From Jannaschia donghaensis (lineage in GTDB: Bacteria; Pseudomonadota; Alphaproteobacteria; Rhodobacterales; Rhodobacteraceae), in the NCBI RefSeq assembly GCF_001403795.1, contig NZ_CXSU01000012.1:462888-503895 (forward strand): a DNA stretch of 41,008 nucleotides, written 5' to 3'. Both the position numbers and the translations under genes were made by a program. How positions within the stretch are numbered: position 1 is the first letter of the stretch; the number at the start of each line of letters is the position of its first letter. Of the stretch, positions 16,504 to 24,679 are shown piece by piece. Below the pieces are notes generated by a model. It did not search any database and was not told the origin of the DNA. It saw nothing but the letters and a program-made list of their open reading frames with translations.

Positions 16504-17463
16504 TCAGGTCGGATTGCGGTAGGTCATGCGCCGGACGGATCCGGTCTTGGACCGCATCAGCACCGTCTCGGTCGTCAGGTATCCGGGTTCGCGCTTGATG
16601 CCCGCCAGGATCGAACCGTCGGTGACACCCGTTGCGGCAAAAATGACATCGTCCGTCACCAGATCGTCGCGGGTATAAACCCGGTCGAAATTGGTGATAC
16701 CCGCCTTCGATGCGCGGCCGCGTTCGTCTTCGTTGCGAAACAGCAGGCGGCCGAACATCTGTCCGCCCATGCATTTGAGCGCGGCCGCGGCCAACACGCC
16801 CTCGGGCGCGCCGCCCGACCCCATGTACATGTCGATGCCCGTCGTCGCGACCTCGGCGCAGTGGATGATGCCCGCGACGTCGCCGTCGGTGATAAGGCGG
16901 ATGGCACAGCCGGTGGAGCGCAACTCGGCGATCAGATCCTCGTGCCGGGGACGTTCCAGAACGCAAACCGTAATGTCATCGGTGGAGCAGCCCTTGGCGG
17001 CGGCCAGCGCATTCACCCGTTCGGCGGGCGACTGGTCCATGGTGACGACGCCGTCGCGGAAACCGGGGCCGATGGCCAGCTTGTCCATATAGACGTCTGG
17101 CGCGTGCAACATCGATCCGCGCGCGCCCATCGCGATCACGGTCAGGGCGTTGGGCATGTCCTTGGCGGTCAGGGTCGTGCCTTCCAGCGGGTCGAGCGCG
17201 ATGTCGACCTCGGGGCCTTTGCCGGTGCCGACCTCCTCGCCGATATAAAGCATCGGGGCCTCGTCCCGCTCCCCTTCGCCGATGACGACGGTGCCCGCGA
17301 TGTCGAGCTTGTTGAGCTGTTCGCGCATGGCATTGACCGCAGCCTGATCCGCGGCCTTCTCGTCGCCCCGTCCGATCAGCTTGGCGGAGGCGAGGGCGGC
17401 GGCTTCTGACACGCGCGCCAGGCCGAGAGACAGCATGCGGTCATTGAAATCGGTCTTGGTCAT
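16504..17463 (-). CDS. glpX: Class II fructose-1,6-bisphosphatase
   Basis: Hydrolyses fructose 1,6-bisphosphate to fructose 6-phosphate, a key step of gluconeogenesis; some relatives also act on sedoheptulose bisphosphate. The 319-aa GlpX-type protein has the metal and substrate motifs GEGERDEAPMLYIGE (about 83-97) and DPLEGTT, as well as GSGGAPEGVLAAAAL. It starts with ATG after a GAGGAC ribosome site. It lies between the aldo/keto reductase (77-base gap) and recJ (1-base gap). Confidence 0.95.
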   Translation of the reverse strand: MTKTDFNDRMLSLGLARVSEAAALASAKLIGRGDEKAADQAAVNAMREQLNKLDIAGTVVIGEGERDEAPMLYIGEEVGTGKGPEVDIALDPLEGTTLTAKDMPNALTVIAMGARGSMLHAPDVYMDKLAIGPGFRDGVVTMDQSPAERVNALAAAKGCSTDDITVCVLERPRHEDLIAELRSTGCAIRLITDGDVAGIIHCAEVATTGIDMYMGSGGAPEGVLAAAALKCMGGQMFGRLLFRNEDERGRASKAGITNFDRVYTRDDLVTDDVIFAATGVTDGSILAGIKREPGYLTTETVLMRSKTGSVRRMTYRNPT

Positions 17464-17540
17464 GGAACATCGTCCTCGGTGTGGGTCGCCGCCGTGTTAG
17501 CGGGCGACGACCCTGGGGGCAAATGCGATAGCGCTAGCGG

Positions 17541-18596
17541 TCAGACCCCTTCGGAGGACGCAGCCCAGAGGTTCAGGCCCTTTTCGCCCGAAAGCGCGTC
17601 GATGCGCGTCAGTTCGTCGTCGGTGAAGGTCAGATTGGCGACGGCCCCGGCGCAATCGACGACCTGTTCAGGCTTGGACGCCCCGATCAGCGCCGTCGTG
17701 ACGCCCGCGCGCAGGACCCAGGCGATCGCCATCTGGGCAAGCGTCTGACCGCGGGCCTCGGCGATGTCGTTCAAACCGTTCAACGCCTGGGTCATCTCGG
17801 GCGTGATGACGCCGGCGTCGAGCGATTTTCCTTGGGTCGCGCGGCTGCCGTCGGGCACGCCGCCGAGGTACTTCTTCGTCAGAAGACCTTGGGCCAGCGG
17901 CGTGAAGGCGATGGACCCGATCCCTTCGTCTTCGAGCGTATCGAGCAGGCCGTCGCGTTCGACCCAACGGTTGAGCATGTTGTAGCTGGGCTGATGGATG
18001 ACGCAGGGCGTGCCCAGGTCGCGCAGGATGCGCGCTGCCTCGCGGGTGCGGTCGGTATTGTAGCTGCTGATCCCGGCATAGAGCGCGCGGCCCGACCGGA
18101 CGATGTGATCCAGCGCGCCCATCGTTTCTTCCAGCGGCGTGTCCGGGTCGAAACGGTGTGAATAGAAGATGTCCACATAGTCGACGCCGAGCCGTTTGAG
18201 CGATTGGTCACAGGACGCGATCATGTACTTGCGGCTTCCCATTTCACCGTAGGGGCCGGGCCACATCAGATAGCCGGCCTTGGACGAAATGATCATCTCG
18301 TCCCTGTAGCCCGCGAATTCCTCGCGGAGCATCTGTCCGAAAGCACTCTCGGCCGAGCCGGGTTTCGGGCCGTAGTTGTTGGCCAGATCGAAGTGCGTGA
18401 TGCCATGGTCGAACGCGGTGGTGCAGATGTCGCGCTTGGTCTGATGGGGCGTATCGTCCCCGAAATTATGCCAGAGCCCGAGGGAGATCGCGGGCAATTT
18501 CAGTCCCGAGCGTCCGCACCGCCGATATTGCATCGTTGCATAGCGGTTGGCGGCGGCGCGGTACGGACCTTCGAAAGTTCGGGTGGGTCGGGCCAT
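17541..18596 (-). CDS. Aldo/keto reductase, YghZ/MgrA-like
   Basis: A 351-aa NADPH-dependent aldo/keto reductase. The catalytic tetrad is seen as Asp and Tyr in FDLANNYGPKPGSAE, Lys in IISSKAGYLMWPGPYG and His in YSHRFDPDTPLEE. The long GYLMWPGPYGEMGSRKY loop is the mark of the YghZ/L-glyceraldehyde 3-phosphate reductase group, whose members reduce L-GAP and methylglyoxal. The ATG at 18596 follows GGAGG by 8 bases. It sits between hom (20-base gap) and glpX on the same strand, so it is probably part of the same transcript; a triose-phosphate detoxifying role would suit a glpX neighbour. Confidence 0.88.
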   Translation of the reverse strand: MARPTRTFEGPYRAAANRYATMQYRRCGRSGLKLPAISLGLWHNFGDDTPHQTKRDICTTAFDHGITHFDLANNYGPKPGSAESAFGQMLREEFAGYRDEMIISSKAGYLMWPGPYGEMGSRKYMIASCDQSLKRLGVDYVDIFYSHRFDPDTPLEETMGALDHIVRSGRALYAGISSYNTDRTREAARILRDLGTPCVIHQPSYNMLNRWVERDGLLDTLEDEGIGSIAFTPLAQGLLTKKYLGGVPDGSRATQGKSLDAGVITPEMTQALNGLNDIAEARGQTLAQMAIAWVLRAGVTTALIGASKPEQVVDCAGAVANLTFTDDELTRIDALSGEKGLNLWAASSEGV

Positions 18597-18616
18597 GGGA
18601 ATGTCCTCCGGGTCGG

Positions 18617-19903
18617 TCAGGGGGTCTGGATCTGCAGCGCCACCGGTTCACCGTTGACGACGCCCGTCCCGGTCACGCCGGTCAGCGCATGGGTCATGTC
18701 GGCGGGTGCGCAGGGATGCGTCACGATCAGGACGGGGGCGTCATCGCCGGGATGGTCGTACTGCCGCATCCGGTCGATGGAGATGCCGGAGCGGCCAAGC
18801 TCCGTCGCGACCTTGGCCATCGCCCCAGGTTCGTCGCGCAGGGACAGGCGTATATACCAGGCGCATTGCGTCGCGGCATTGGCCCGGATCGCGGGGGTCA
18901 GCGTCGCGGCCGGCTGACCGAAGGGCGCTATCGTCAGGCCGCGCGCGATGTCGGCCACATCGGCCATCACGGCGCTAGCGGTCGGGCCTTCGCCCGCACC
19001 GGCCCCGCGCATGACGATCTGGCCGACGGCATCGCCTTCGATGACGACCATGTTCGTGCCCCCCTCCAACTGCCCGAGGGGGCTGTCAGCGGGCACCAAG
19101 GTGGGGCGCATCGACTGTTCGATGCCGGCTTCGGTTCGCCGTGCTTCCCCAAGCAGTTTGATGCGGTATCCCATGTCGCGGGCGCGGTGAATATCGTCGA
19201 TGGAGACCCGCTCAATGCCCTGAAGCTGCACGCCCTCGAAGTCGACGCGACTGCCGAAGGCGATGGCCGACAGGATCGCCAGCTTGTGGCCGGCGTCGAT
19301 GCCGCCGACGTCCAGTGTCGGATCGGCCTCCAGGTATCCCAACGCGTCCGCCTCCTTGAAGACCTCCGCATATGGCAGCCCCGACGATTCCATGCGCGTC
19401 AGAATGTAATTGCAAGTGCCGTTCATCACGCCCGAGATGCGGGTGATGACATTCCCGGCAAGCCCCTCGGTCAGGGCCTTGACGCAAGGGATCCCTCCGG
19501 CGACGGCGGCTTCGAACCGCAGGGGGGCGTCGTTCGCCTCGGCCAGTTCCGCCAACGCCTGACCATGGATCGCGATCATCGCCTTGTTGGCGGTGACGAC
19601 GGGTTTGCCCAAGGCGAGCGCGGCTTCGGTCGCGGCCTTGGCAGGGCCGTCGGACCCGCCCATCAGTTCGACGAACAGGTCGACATCGTCGCGCTTGGCC
19701 AGCGCGACGGGATCGTCCTCCCAAGTGTATCCAGACAGATCCACCCCCCGATCCCGGTCGCGCGTGCGGGCAGAGACGGCGCTGACTTCGATGGCGCGAC
19801 CGGTCCGGGCGGACAGCAGTGCGCCATGCTCTTCTACGATTTTGACGACGCCGACGCCGACCGTTCCAAGACCGGCGATGCCGAGGCGAAGGGGCGTGGT
19901 CAT
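18617..19903 (-). CDS. hom: Homoserine dehydrogenase
   Basis: Reduces aspartate semialdehyde to homoserine, leading to threonine and methionine. The 428-aa chain has the NAD(P)-binding GLGTVGVGVV (residues 11-20) and the ANKAMIA segment with catalytic-region Lys. The substrate-binding GVMNGTCNYILTRM and EADPTLDVGGIDAGHKL follow. A C-terminal ACT domain (about 350-428) suggests threonine feedback. The ATG at 19903 is 9 bases after GGAG. It is the first gene of the minus-strand run toward recJ; an 82-base gap upstream may hold its promoter. Confidence 0.96.
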   Translation of the reverse strand: MTTPLRLGIAGLGTVGVGVVKIVEEHGALLSARTGRAIEVSAVSARTRDRDRGVDLSGYTWEDDPVALAKRDDVDLFVELMGGSDGPAKAATEAALALGKPVVTANKAMIAIHGQALAELAEANDAPLRFEAAVAGGIPCVKALTEGLAGNVITRISGVMNGTCNYILTRMESSGLPYAEVFKEADALGYLEADPTLDVGGIDAGHKLAILSAIAFGSRVDFEGVQLQGIERVSIDDIHRARDMGYRIKLLGEARRTEAGIEQSMRPTLVPADSPLGQLEGGTNMVVIEGDAVGQIVMRGAGAGEGPTASAVMADVADIARGLTIAPFGQPAATLTPAIRANAATQCAWYIRLSLRDEPGAMAKVATELGRSGISIDRMRQYDHPGDDAPVLIVTHPCAPADMTHALTGVTGTGVVNGEPVALQIQTP

Positions 19904-19985
19904 GGGCGGCGTCTCCGGTTGGCGAATGGGGGCAGGGACGGGTTAGCGGCTGGGACGGCGGGGCGCAACGCGAAGCGGCCGGGCG

Positions 19986-20285
19986 TTAGATGTCGACGGC
20001 GCGAAGCTCGGCCGCGCGCTGCCGCAGGCGCTGCCCCCGCGTGGCAAGATCACCGGTCGCCGGGGCCGTGATACGCGCGCCGCGCAGGCCCGCGCCGCGC
20101 GCCCGAAGCGACGCTTGCGCTGCGGCGGCGCGGGACGCGCGGGTGCCTTCGGCCAGAAGCGGGTCGAGGGGCAGGAGCCGCGGAAAACCCTGTGCCTGCG
20201 CCTGCGCGCTGATCGCCGCGTTCGCGGGTGGCAGACCCGGATCGCAGGCAGGCAGAAGCAACAGGAGGAGCGGCGCATATCTCAT
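19986..20285 (-). CDS. Small predicted lipoprotein
   Basis: A 99-aa protein with a short signal sequence and a lipobox LPAC (Cys14), then an Ala/Arg-rich helical region. The PRLLPLDPLL segment resembles small lipoproteins that sit beside hom in other Rhodobacterales, as far as I recall. Function is unknown; it probably sits in the outer or inner membrane by its lipid anchor. The frame opens at 20336, but the ATG at 20285 gives a proper signal peptide. It is divergent from the TetR gene. Confidence 0.6.
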   Translation of the reverse strand: MRYAPLLLLLLPACDPGLPPANAAISAQAQAQGFPRLLPLDPLLAEGTRASRAAAAQASLRARGAGLRGARITAPATGDLATRGQRLRQRAAELRAVDI

Positions 20286-20354
20286 GGCCGCGACCCTAGG
20301 GGCCGGTGCGACGGGCGGCAAGATCACCGCGACCACCGTCCGGGTCTTGGAATT

Positions 20355-20366
20355 GAACGGTCGTTC
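20355..20366. promoter_or_regulatory. Candidate TetR-family operator
   Basis: GAACG-GT-CGTTC is a perfect inverted repeat lying between a possible -35 (TTGGAA, 20347) and -10 (CTATTG, 20370) of the tetR gene. It is 15 bases before the tetR ATG and 69 bases from the divergent lipoprotein gene. This is a typical place for an autorepressor operator. Confidence 0.4.
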
Positions 20367-20381
20367 GGTCTATTGAAAGGC

Positions 20382-20984
20382 ATGGCAAGACCAAGCGGAT
20401 CAGATGCCGGCGTGACCGGCCCGCGCGTGCGTGCGGCGGCGGAACGTCTGTTCGCGCGCCACGGCTACGCCGCCGTCTCCATGCGGCAGATCGCGGCGGA
20501 GGTGGGCATCGGGGCAGGGGCGCTTTACCATTACACGCCGGACAAGCAGACCCTGTTGCGCGACATGATGCGCGATCACCTCGTCAAGCTGACGACGGCC
20601 TGGGCGCAGACCGATCCCGGCGGTGATGCGGTGACGCGGCTGGACGCCTTCGCGCGGTTCCACATCCGGTTTCATCTGGACCGACCCGACGCGGTCTTCA
20701 TCGCCTACATGGAGTTGCGGTCGTTGGAGCCGGACGCCTTCGCCGAGATCGAGGCGCTGCGAAAGACATATGAAGCCGTTCCCGAAGCCCTGCTGCGCGC
20801 GGGCTCCGCGACCGGCGTGATGCAGGTCGCGGACGTGAAGCTGGCGGGCATGGCGTTGATCGCGATGCTGACCGGCGTGAACACCTGGTACCGCGACGGC
20901 GGCCGGTTGGACCGGTCGGCGGTCGAAGACGTCTATGCGCGCATGGCGTTGGGCATGGTCGGCGTGCAGACGGTCAACGCCTGA
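20382..20984 (+). CDS. TetR-family transcriptional regulator
   Basis: A 200-aa one-component repressor. The N-terminal helix-turn-helix (about residues 15-60) includes AERLFARHGYAAVSMRQIA and VGIGAGALYHYTPDKQTLL, the standard TetR pattern. The C-terminal half is the ligand and dimer domain; its ligand is unknown. The ATG at 20382 has only AAAGG one base away, too close for a normal ribosome site, and a predicted transcript could begin on the ATG itself. It is divergent from the lipoprotein gene and converges on efp. A later GTG in frame (codon 11) is a less likely start because conserved residues precede it. Confidence 0.85.
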   Translation: MARPSGSDAGVTGPRVRAAAERLFARHGYAAVSMRQIAAEVGIGAGALYHYTPDKQTLLRDMMRDHLVKLTTAWAQTDPGGDAVTRLDAFARFHIRFHLDRPDAVFIAYMELRSLEPDAFAEIEALRKTYEAVPEALLRAGSATGVMQVADVKLAGMALIAMLTGVNTWYRDGGRLDRSAVEDVYARMALGMVGVQTVNA

Positions 20985-20999
20985 ACGATGGCTCAGGCG
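20978..20999. terminator. Hairpin spanning the tetR and efp stop codons
   Basis: CGCCTGA and TCAGGCG form a 7-bp stem around an 8-base loop. The left arm carries the tetR stop codon and the right arm the efp stop codon, so the two converging genes end inside one hairpin. No T-run follows on either strand. Confidence 0.4.
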
Positions 21000-21556
21000 C
21001 GTTCAGCGTATTCCATCGTCTCGGTGTTCACGACGATATCCTCGTCCTGGCCGACAAAGGGCGGCACCATGACCCGGACGCCATTGTCCAGGACGGCGGG
21101 CTTGAAGCTGTTTGCGGCGGTTTGCCCCTTCACGACCGGTTCGGTCTCGACGATCTTGCAGGTCACCTTTTGCGGAACCGTCGCGTTCAGCGCCTCGTCG
21201 TCGTAATACTCGATCTTGACCATCATCCCATCCTGCAGAAAGGCGCGCCGTTCGCCCAGCAGTTCGGAGTCGATCTCGATCTGTTCGTAGGACTCCAAGT
21301 CCATGAAGACGAGCTTGCCGTCGGTCTCGTAGAGGAATTGCTGATCCTTCTGGTCCAGGCGAACCCGCTCGACCTTGTCGGCGCTGCGGAACCGTTCGTT
21401 CAACTTGGAGCCGTTGCGCAGGTTGCGCATCTCCACCTGTGCGAAGGCCCCGCCCTTGCCGGGTTTCACATGATCCACCTTAACGGCCGACCACAGATGG
21501 CCGTCATGTTCCAGGATGTTGCCGGGGCGGATTTCGTTGCCGTTGATCTTGGGCAT
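20993..21556 (-). CDS. efp: Translation elongation factor P
   Basis: Relieves ribosome stalling at polyproline stretches. The 187-aa protein is the standard EF-P length, with an N-terminal KOW-like domain and two OB domains. The conserved loop VKPGKGGAF carries Lys34, the residue that is modified in many bacteria. The frame opens at 21625, but the ATG at 21556 gives the family start [13 protein letters not shown]. It is transcribed from the long intergenic region to its right. Confidence 0.96.
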   Translation of the reverse strand: MPKINGNEIRPGNILEHDGHLWSAVKVDHVKPGKGGAFAQVEMRNLRNGSKLNERFRSADKVERVRLDQKDQQFLYETDGKLVFMDLESYEQIEIDSELLGERRAFLQDGMMVKIEYYDDEALNATVPQKVTCKIVETEPVVKGQTAANSFKPAVLDNGVRVMVPPFVGQDEDIVVNTETMEYAERA

Positions 21557-21673
21557 AGGGCGACTTTCGATTGGGCCGGAGGATTTGCGCGTCTGATATC
21601 GCGCGCCGCAGCACCGCACAAGCAAGGCTGACCGGCGACAGTCGGGTCGGATCGGGGTTATCGATGCCGATGC

Positions 21674-21701
21674 AGCATGAAAAACGCCGCAATTCGGTCA
21701 A
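21674..21701 (-). promoter_or_regulatory. Candidate efp promoter
   Basis: On the minus strand TTGACC (21701-21696) and CATGCT (21679-21674) are spaced by 16 bases. The predicted start is near 21667, giving efp a leader of about 110 bases. The -35 matches consensus at five of six positions. Confidence 0.4.
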
Positions 21702-21821
21702 ACAGGCGCTGCGTTTCCCCGCGAGTTCACGTTCTGAGAAGTGTAGCAACAGACGCGGTCGCAGAGCGAAACGCCGCGACAAGGCAAATTTCCGTAAAAG
21801 TGTCTAAAACATGACGAAACC

Positions 21822-21851
21822 TTGAACGGATTCGGCCGCAACCCATATTGT
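21822..21851 (+). promoter_or_regulatory. Candidate promoter for the small conserved gene
   Basis: TTGAAC (21822-21827) is followed, after 18 bases, by TATTGT (21846-21851). The start would be near 21858, leaving a leader of about 155 bases before the ATG at 22013. Confidence 0.35.
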
Positions 21852-22012
21852 GCCAAGAAATATGCCGATCCGGGGCTGAATCCGCGAAGTTTCGCCGAAA
21901 GTTGGGTGGATTTTGCAAGTAAGGTATTCCGAAAACGCATAGCCCGAATCGAATATGCGTGCTAGGACGACACACCGGGGAAGATGCAAGAACAATGAGT
22001 GGAGAGAGCGGG

Positions 22013-22342
22013 ATGACTAATTTCGTCGATGCAACGGCGTTTAACTTCGAGCAGGGGCAACGGGCACGCAAGCTCTTCGCCGCTGTTGTGCTCGCCGCTC
22101 TGGACGATGCCATCTCGGACGACAAGAAATTCGGCAACGGTCCCGAACAGATCGCCCGCTGGGCACGGTCGCGCGACGGTCGTGAAGTCTTGTCATGTGC
22201 CGGGATCGACCCGAACGAGCGCGTGGTTTCCGGTCTCATGGAATTCGTGAGTCGTGGCGTGCGCACTTCCGTCGCGCTGTCGCGCGAGGAGAGCGAGCGT
22301 CGTCAGGCCGCCGAGTTGGCCGAGGCTGCAGAAGCCGCCTAA
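22013..22342 (+). CDS. Conserved small protein, probably DUF6280
   Basis: A 109-aa acidic, mainly helical protein. The core (FNFEQGQRARKLFAAVVLAA and GPEQIARWARSRDGREVLSC) resembles a family I recall as DUF6280, restricted to Rhodobacterales and of unknown function; that label is from memory. There is no signal peptide or membrane span. Two ATG codons compete: 21995 and 22013. The second follows GGAGAG at normal spacing and puts MTNFVDATAFNFEQ at the start, as expected. The tail is Ala/Glu-rich. It ends before a very strong terminator, which suggests a well-expressed monocistronic unit. Confidence 0.75.
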   Translation: MTNFVDATAFNFEQGQRARKLFAAVVLAALDDAISDDKKFGNGPEQIARWARSRDGREVLSCAGIDPNERVVSGLMEFVSRGVRTSVALSREESERRQAAELAEAAEAA

Positions 22343-22358
22343 GCGACCAAAATCGTTA

Positions 22359-22396
22359 CGAAAAAGGCGTCGCAGGGATCTGCGACGCCTTTTTCG
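22359..22396. terminator. Strong bidirectional rho-independent terminator
   Basis: A perfect 17-bp stem (22359-22375 with 22380-22396) closes a GGAT tetraloop. It has a GC-rich core, and A-runs and T-runs at its base give a T5 tail on both strands. It lies between the converging small conserved gene and the PopZ-like gene. Confidence 0.9.
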
Positions 22397-22423
22397 TTTG
22401 CCAAGAAGAGTTAAGGCGCTCGT

Positions 22424-23167
22424 TTATTCGAATTCGTCGGACGCAAGCATCTGGCGGATCTCGCGGCGGACCAGTTTGCGCACATTGCGCGTGATCCGCT
22501 CTCCCAATTCACCCGCAAGTTCCTGACCTACGATTTCTGCGATCAAATCGCGCAGCGCGTCGTCTCCGTCCAATAAGCTCGACAAATCGGACAGACCTGT
22601 GGGCTTCGGTTGCGGCGCTTCCGCCGAATAGGCCTCGACAGTCAGCGTCTCGACGATGGGGTCATCCTTGAACATCGCATCGGTGCGCGCATCCGCAGGA
22701 TCGGCCGCGTCGTAATCGGTATCTTCGGCATAGTCTCCGGGCAGGTCTGGTGCCACGACAGCTTGTTCGGCAGGCACGACGGCCAGGTCCGGATCATCGT
22801 CAGAGTGTGTGTCGTCGATCCCTTCGCTCTGATCGGCGCTGTCGGAGTCATTGCGCCTATCGGCGTGAAGGTCGGCTGAATCCCTGAACTCCACGATGTC
22901 CACGGTGATCGCGGCCAGATCGTCCGGCAGGGCATCGGTCAAATGTTCCGCATCGCGGCCGTCACGTTCCTCTTGGGCAAGTGTCCGGATCATCTGGAAG
23001 GGATCTTCGGGCTCGGTCACGCGATGCGTTTCGCCCAGCACCAGCATCGGTCCCTCCGCGCGCGGGCTGTCCGCCGGCATCGCGGGTTTCGCGGTCGGGC
23101 CGCTGTCTGTCGCGACCAATCGACGAATGGACGACAGAACGTCCTCGATATCATGTGGTTGTGACAA
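22424..23167 (-). CDS. PopZ-like (DUF2497-like) polar organiser protein
   Basis: A 247-aa protein with the three-part layout of PopZ. It has a short N-terminal helix (DIEDVLSSIRRLV, residues 6-18), a long acidic low-complexity middle rich in Asp, Glu, Ala and Pro (about 20-185), and a conserved C-terminal helical region LRDLIAEIVGQELAGELGE followed by RKLVRREIRQML. In Caulobacter PopZ forms polar condensates that anchor chromosome origins; the same role here is inferred from layout. The start is a TTG at 23167; there is no in-frame ATG before the conserved N-terminal helix. It lies downstream of pcm-tolC on the same strand, 117 bases away. Confidence 0.65.
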   Translation of the reverse strand: MSQPHDIEDVLSSIRRLVATDSGPTAKPAMPADSPRAEGPMLVLGETHRVTEPEDPFQMIRTLAQEERDGRDAEHLTDALPDDLAAITVDIVEFRDSADLHADRRNDSDSADQSEGIDDTHSDDDPDLAVVPAEQAVVAPDLPGDYAEDTDYDAADPADARTDAMFKDDPIVETLTVEAYSAEAPQPKPTGLSDLSSLLDGDDALRDLIAEIVGQELAGELGERITRNVRKLVRREIRQMLASDEFE

Positions 23168-23284
23168 ATGCCTGACCCCGTGCTGCGTGCCCTCGGGCGG
23201 TCTTGCGCCGCGCCAAGCAGATCATAGCACAGGGGACGGGGGGGCCGTCCACCAATGCGGCGCTTCGATTGTTAACTTCCGCGA

Positions 23285-24679
23285 TTAGTTGCGACCGAAA
23301 CGCGACAGGACTGAGTCGAGGCGATTGCCCTGAGCCGAGGGGCGAACGGTCAGCGGCGAGCGCGGCGCATTGGACACGGCATTGTAGTAGGCCGACAGGT
23401 CGTAGCGTTCCACCGACAGGCCCAGATGGTCCGTCGTCAGCAGGCCGATCGATGACAGTACGACATAGACCGCCAGCTGCGCATCGGACTCGGCCTGAAG
23501 CAGATCGGTTCGTGCGTCCAAAAGCTCTTGCTCCGCATCCAGCACGTCCAGCGTCGTGCGCGCACCCAACAGCGCTTCTTCGCGGAAGCCGTCGAAGGCA
23601 AGCTGCGCCGAGCGGACGCCTTGGCGCGTTGCGGTGATCTGCGCGCGGGCCACTTGAAGCTGTGCCCAGCTGCGGCCCACCGTCTCGACGATTTCCCGGC
23701 TGGTCTGGCCCAACTGCGAGCGCGAAGCATTGGCCTGCGCCGTGGCTTGACGTTGCAGCGCCGAAAGCCGGCCGCCGTTGTAGATCGGGATTGAACCGCT
23801 GAGCGAGACGGAGCCCGTGTCGACTTCGCCCGTGCTGCGTCCGACCGTGCCGCGCACACCGACGGTCGGCAAACGGTCAGCCGCCCGTGCATCGGCCAGC
23901 AGGGTGAAAGCTGTGATGTCGTGCTGCCCGGCGGAGATCAGCGGATGGACCTGCAAAGCAAGCTGCTGCGCGCGCTCCACGGTGTTGGGAAGTTCGGGCA
24001 GGGATGGCGGGCTGGACAGGCTGCCCGAAGGGTAGCGGCCGACGGCGAGCCGATAAGCCTCCCGCTGAACGTCGACTTCCCCGCGGGCGGCGGCCAGTAG
24101 GGATCGCGCGGTGGCCAGCCGCGACTGCGCGACGGCGACGTCTGTCCGGGTGACTTCGCCCACTTCGAACCGGTCGCGTGCGGCGCTGAGTTGCTGGTTG
24201 ATCAGCCGCACGTTGCTTTCGCGCACATCCACCGTCAGCACCGCCAACCGCAGATTGAGATAGGCCGAAACCGCATCTAGCAGGACGCCCTGTTCGAACT
24301 GAATCAACTCGAACCGGGCGGCAAGCACCGCTTCCTTGGCGGCGGCGATGCGCAGACTGCGCTGACCACCATCGGCGATCGTGTAGTCGAGGACGAGCGA
24401 CAGGGACCCGGTCGTGCTGGTACTCCGGTTACTGAAATCCACGAAACTCGTCGACTTGGTATAGTTCGATTGGAAATCTACCGTCGGGCGCAGGGCGGAC
24501 ACGGCGATCGCCACATCTTCGTCCGTTGCTTGCAAAAGGAAGCGCTGTTGCTCCAGCGAGGGTGAGCTTTCGTAGGCATGGATCAGGGCGTCGGCCAGGC
24601 TTTCGGCGGACGCGGGCAAGGCAAGCACGAGGGCGAGAGCCGTTGCGGCGACCCTCCGGCTGAATTTGGATACGATCAC
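23285..24679 (-). CDS. tolC: TolC-family outer membrane efflux protein
   Basis: An outer membrane channel for type I secretion and drug efflux, forming a trimer with a periplasmic tunnel. The 464-aa protein has a signal peptide (cleavage near ASA-ES at residue 25) and two repeats of long helices. Repeat features include GEVTRTDVAVAQSRLATAR in the first half and LGARTTLDVLDAEQELLDA in the second, which are classic TolC equatorial motifs. The ATG overlaps the pcm stop by 4 bases. No inner membrane partner is encoded nearby. Confidence 0.93.
   Translation of the reverse strand: MIVSKFSRRVAATALALVLALPASAESLADALIHAYESSPSLEQQRFLLQATDEDVAIAVSALRPTVDFQSNYTKSTSFVDFSNRSTSTTGSLSLVLDYTIADGGQRSLRIAAAKEAVLAARFELIQFEQGVLLDAVSAYLNLRLAVLTVDVRESNVRLINQQLSAARDRFEVGEVTRTDVAVAQSRLATARSLLAAARGEVDVQREAYRLAVGRYPSGSLSSPPSLPELPNTVERAQQLALQVHPLISAGQHDITAFTLLADARAADRLPTVGVRGTVGRSTGEVDTGSVSLSGSIPIYNGGRLSALQRQATAQANASRSQLGQTSREIVETVGRSWAQLQVARAQITATRQGVRSAQLAFDGFREEALLGARTTLDVLDAEQELLDARTDLLQAESDAQLAVYVVLSSIGLLTTDHLGLSVERYDLSAYYNAVSNAPRSPLTVRPSAQGNRLDSVLSRFGRN

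Larger units (their letters stand above)
21557..22012. other. 456-base intergenic region with divergent promoters
   Basis: No protein gene is supported here. It is more AT-rich than the flanking genes and holds a candidate efp promoter and a candidate promoter for the small gene on the right, each with a leader longer than 100 bases. GCGTTTC (21710-21716) and GAAACGC (near 21767) could pair in an RNA. An untranslated leader or small RNA is possible, but no known RNA family is recognised. Confidence 0.4.
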
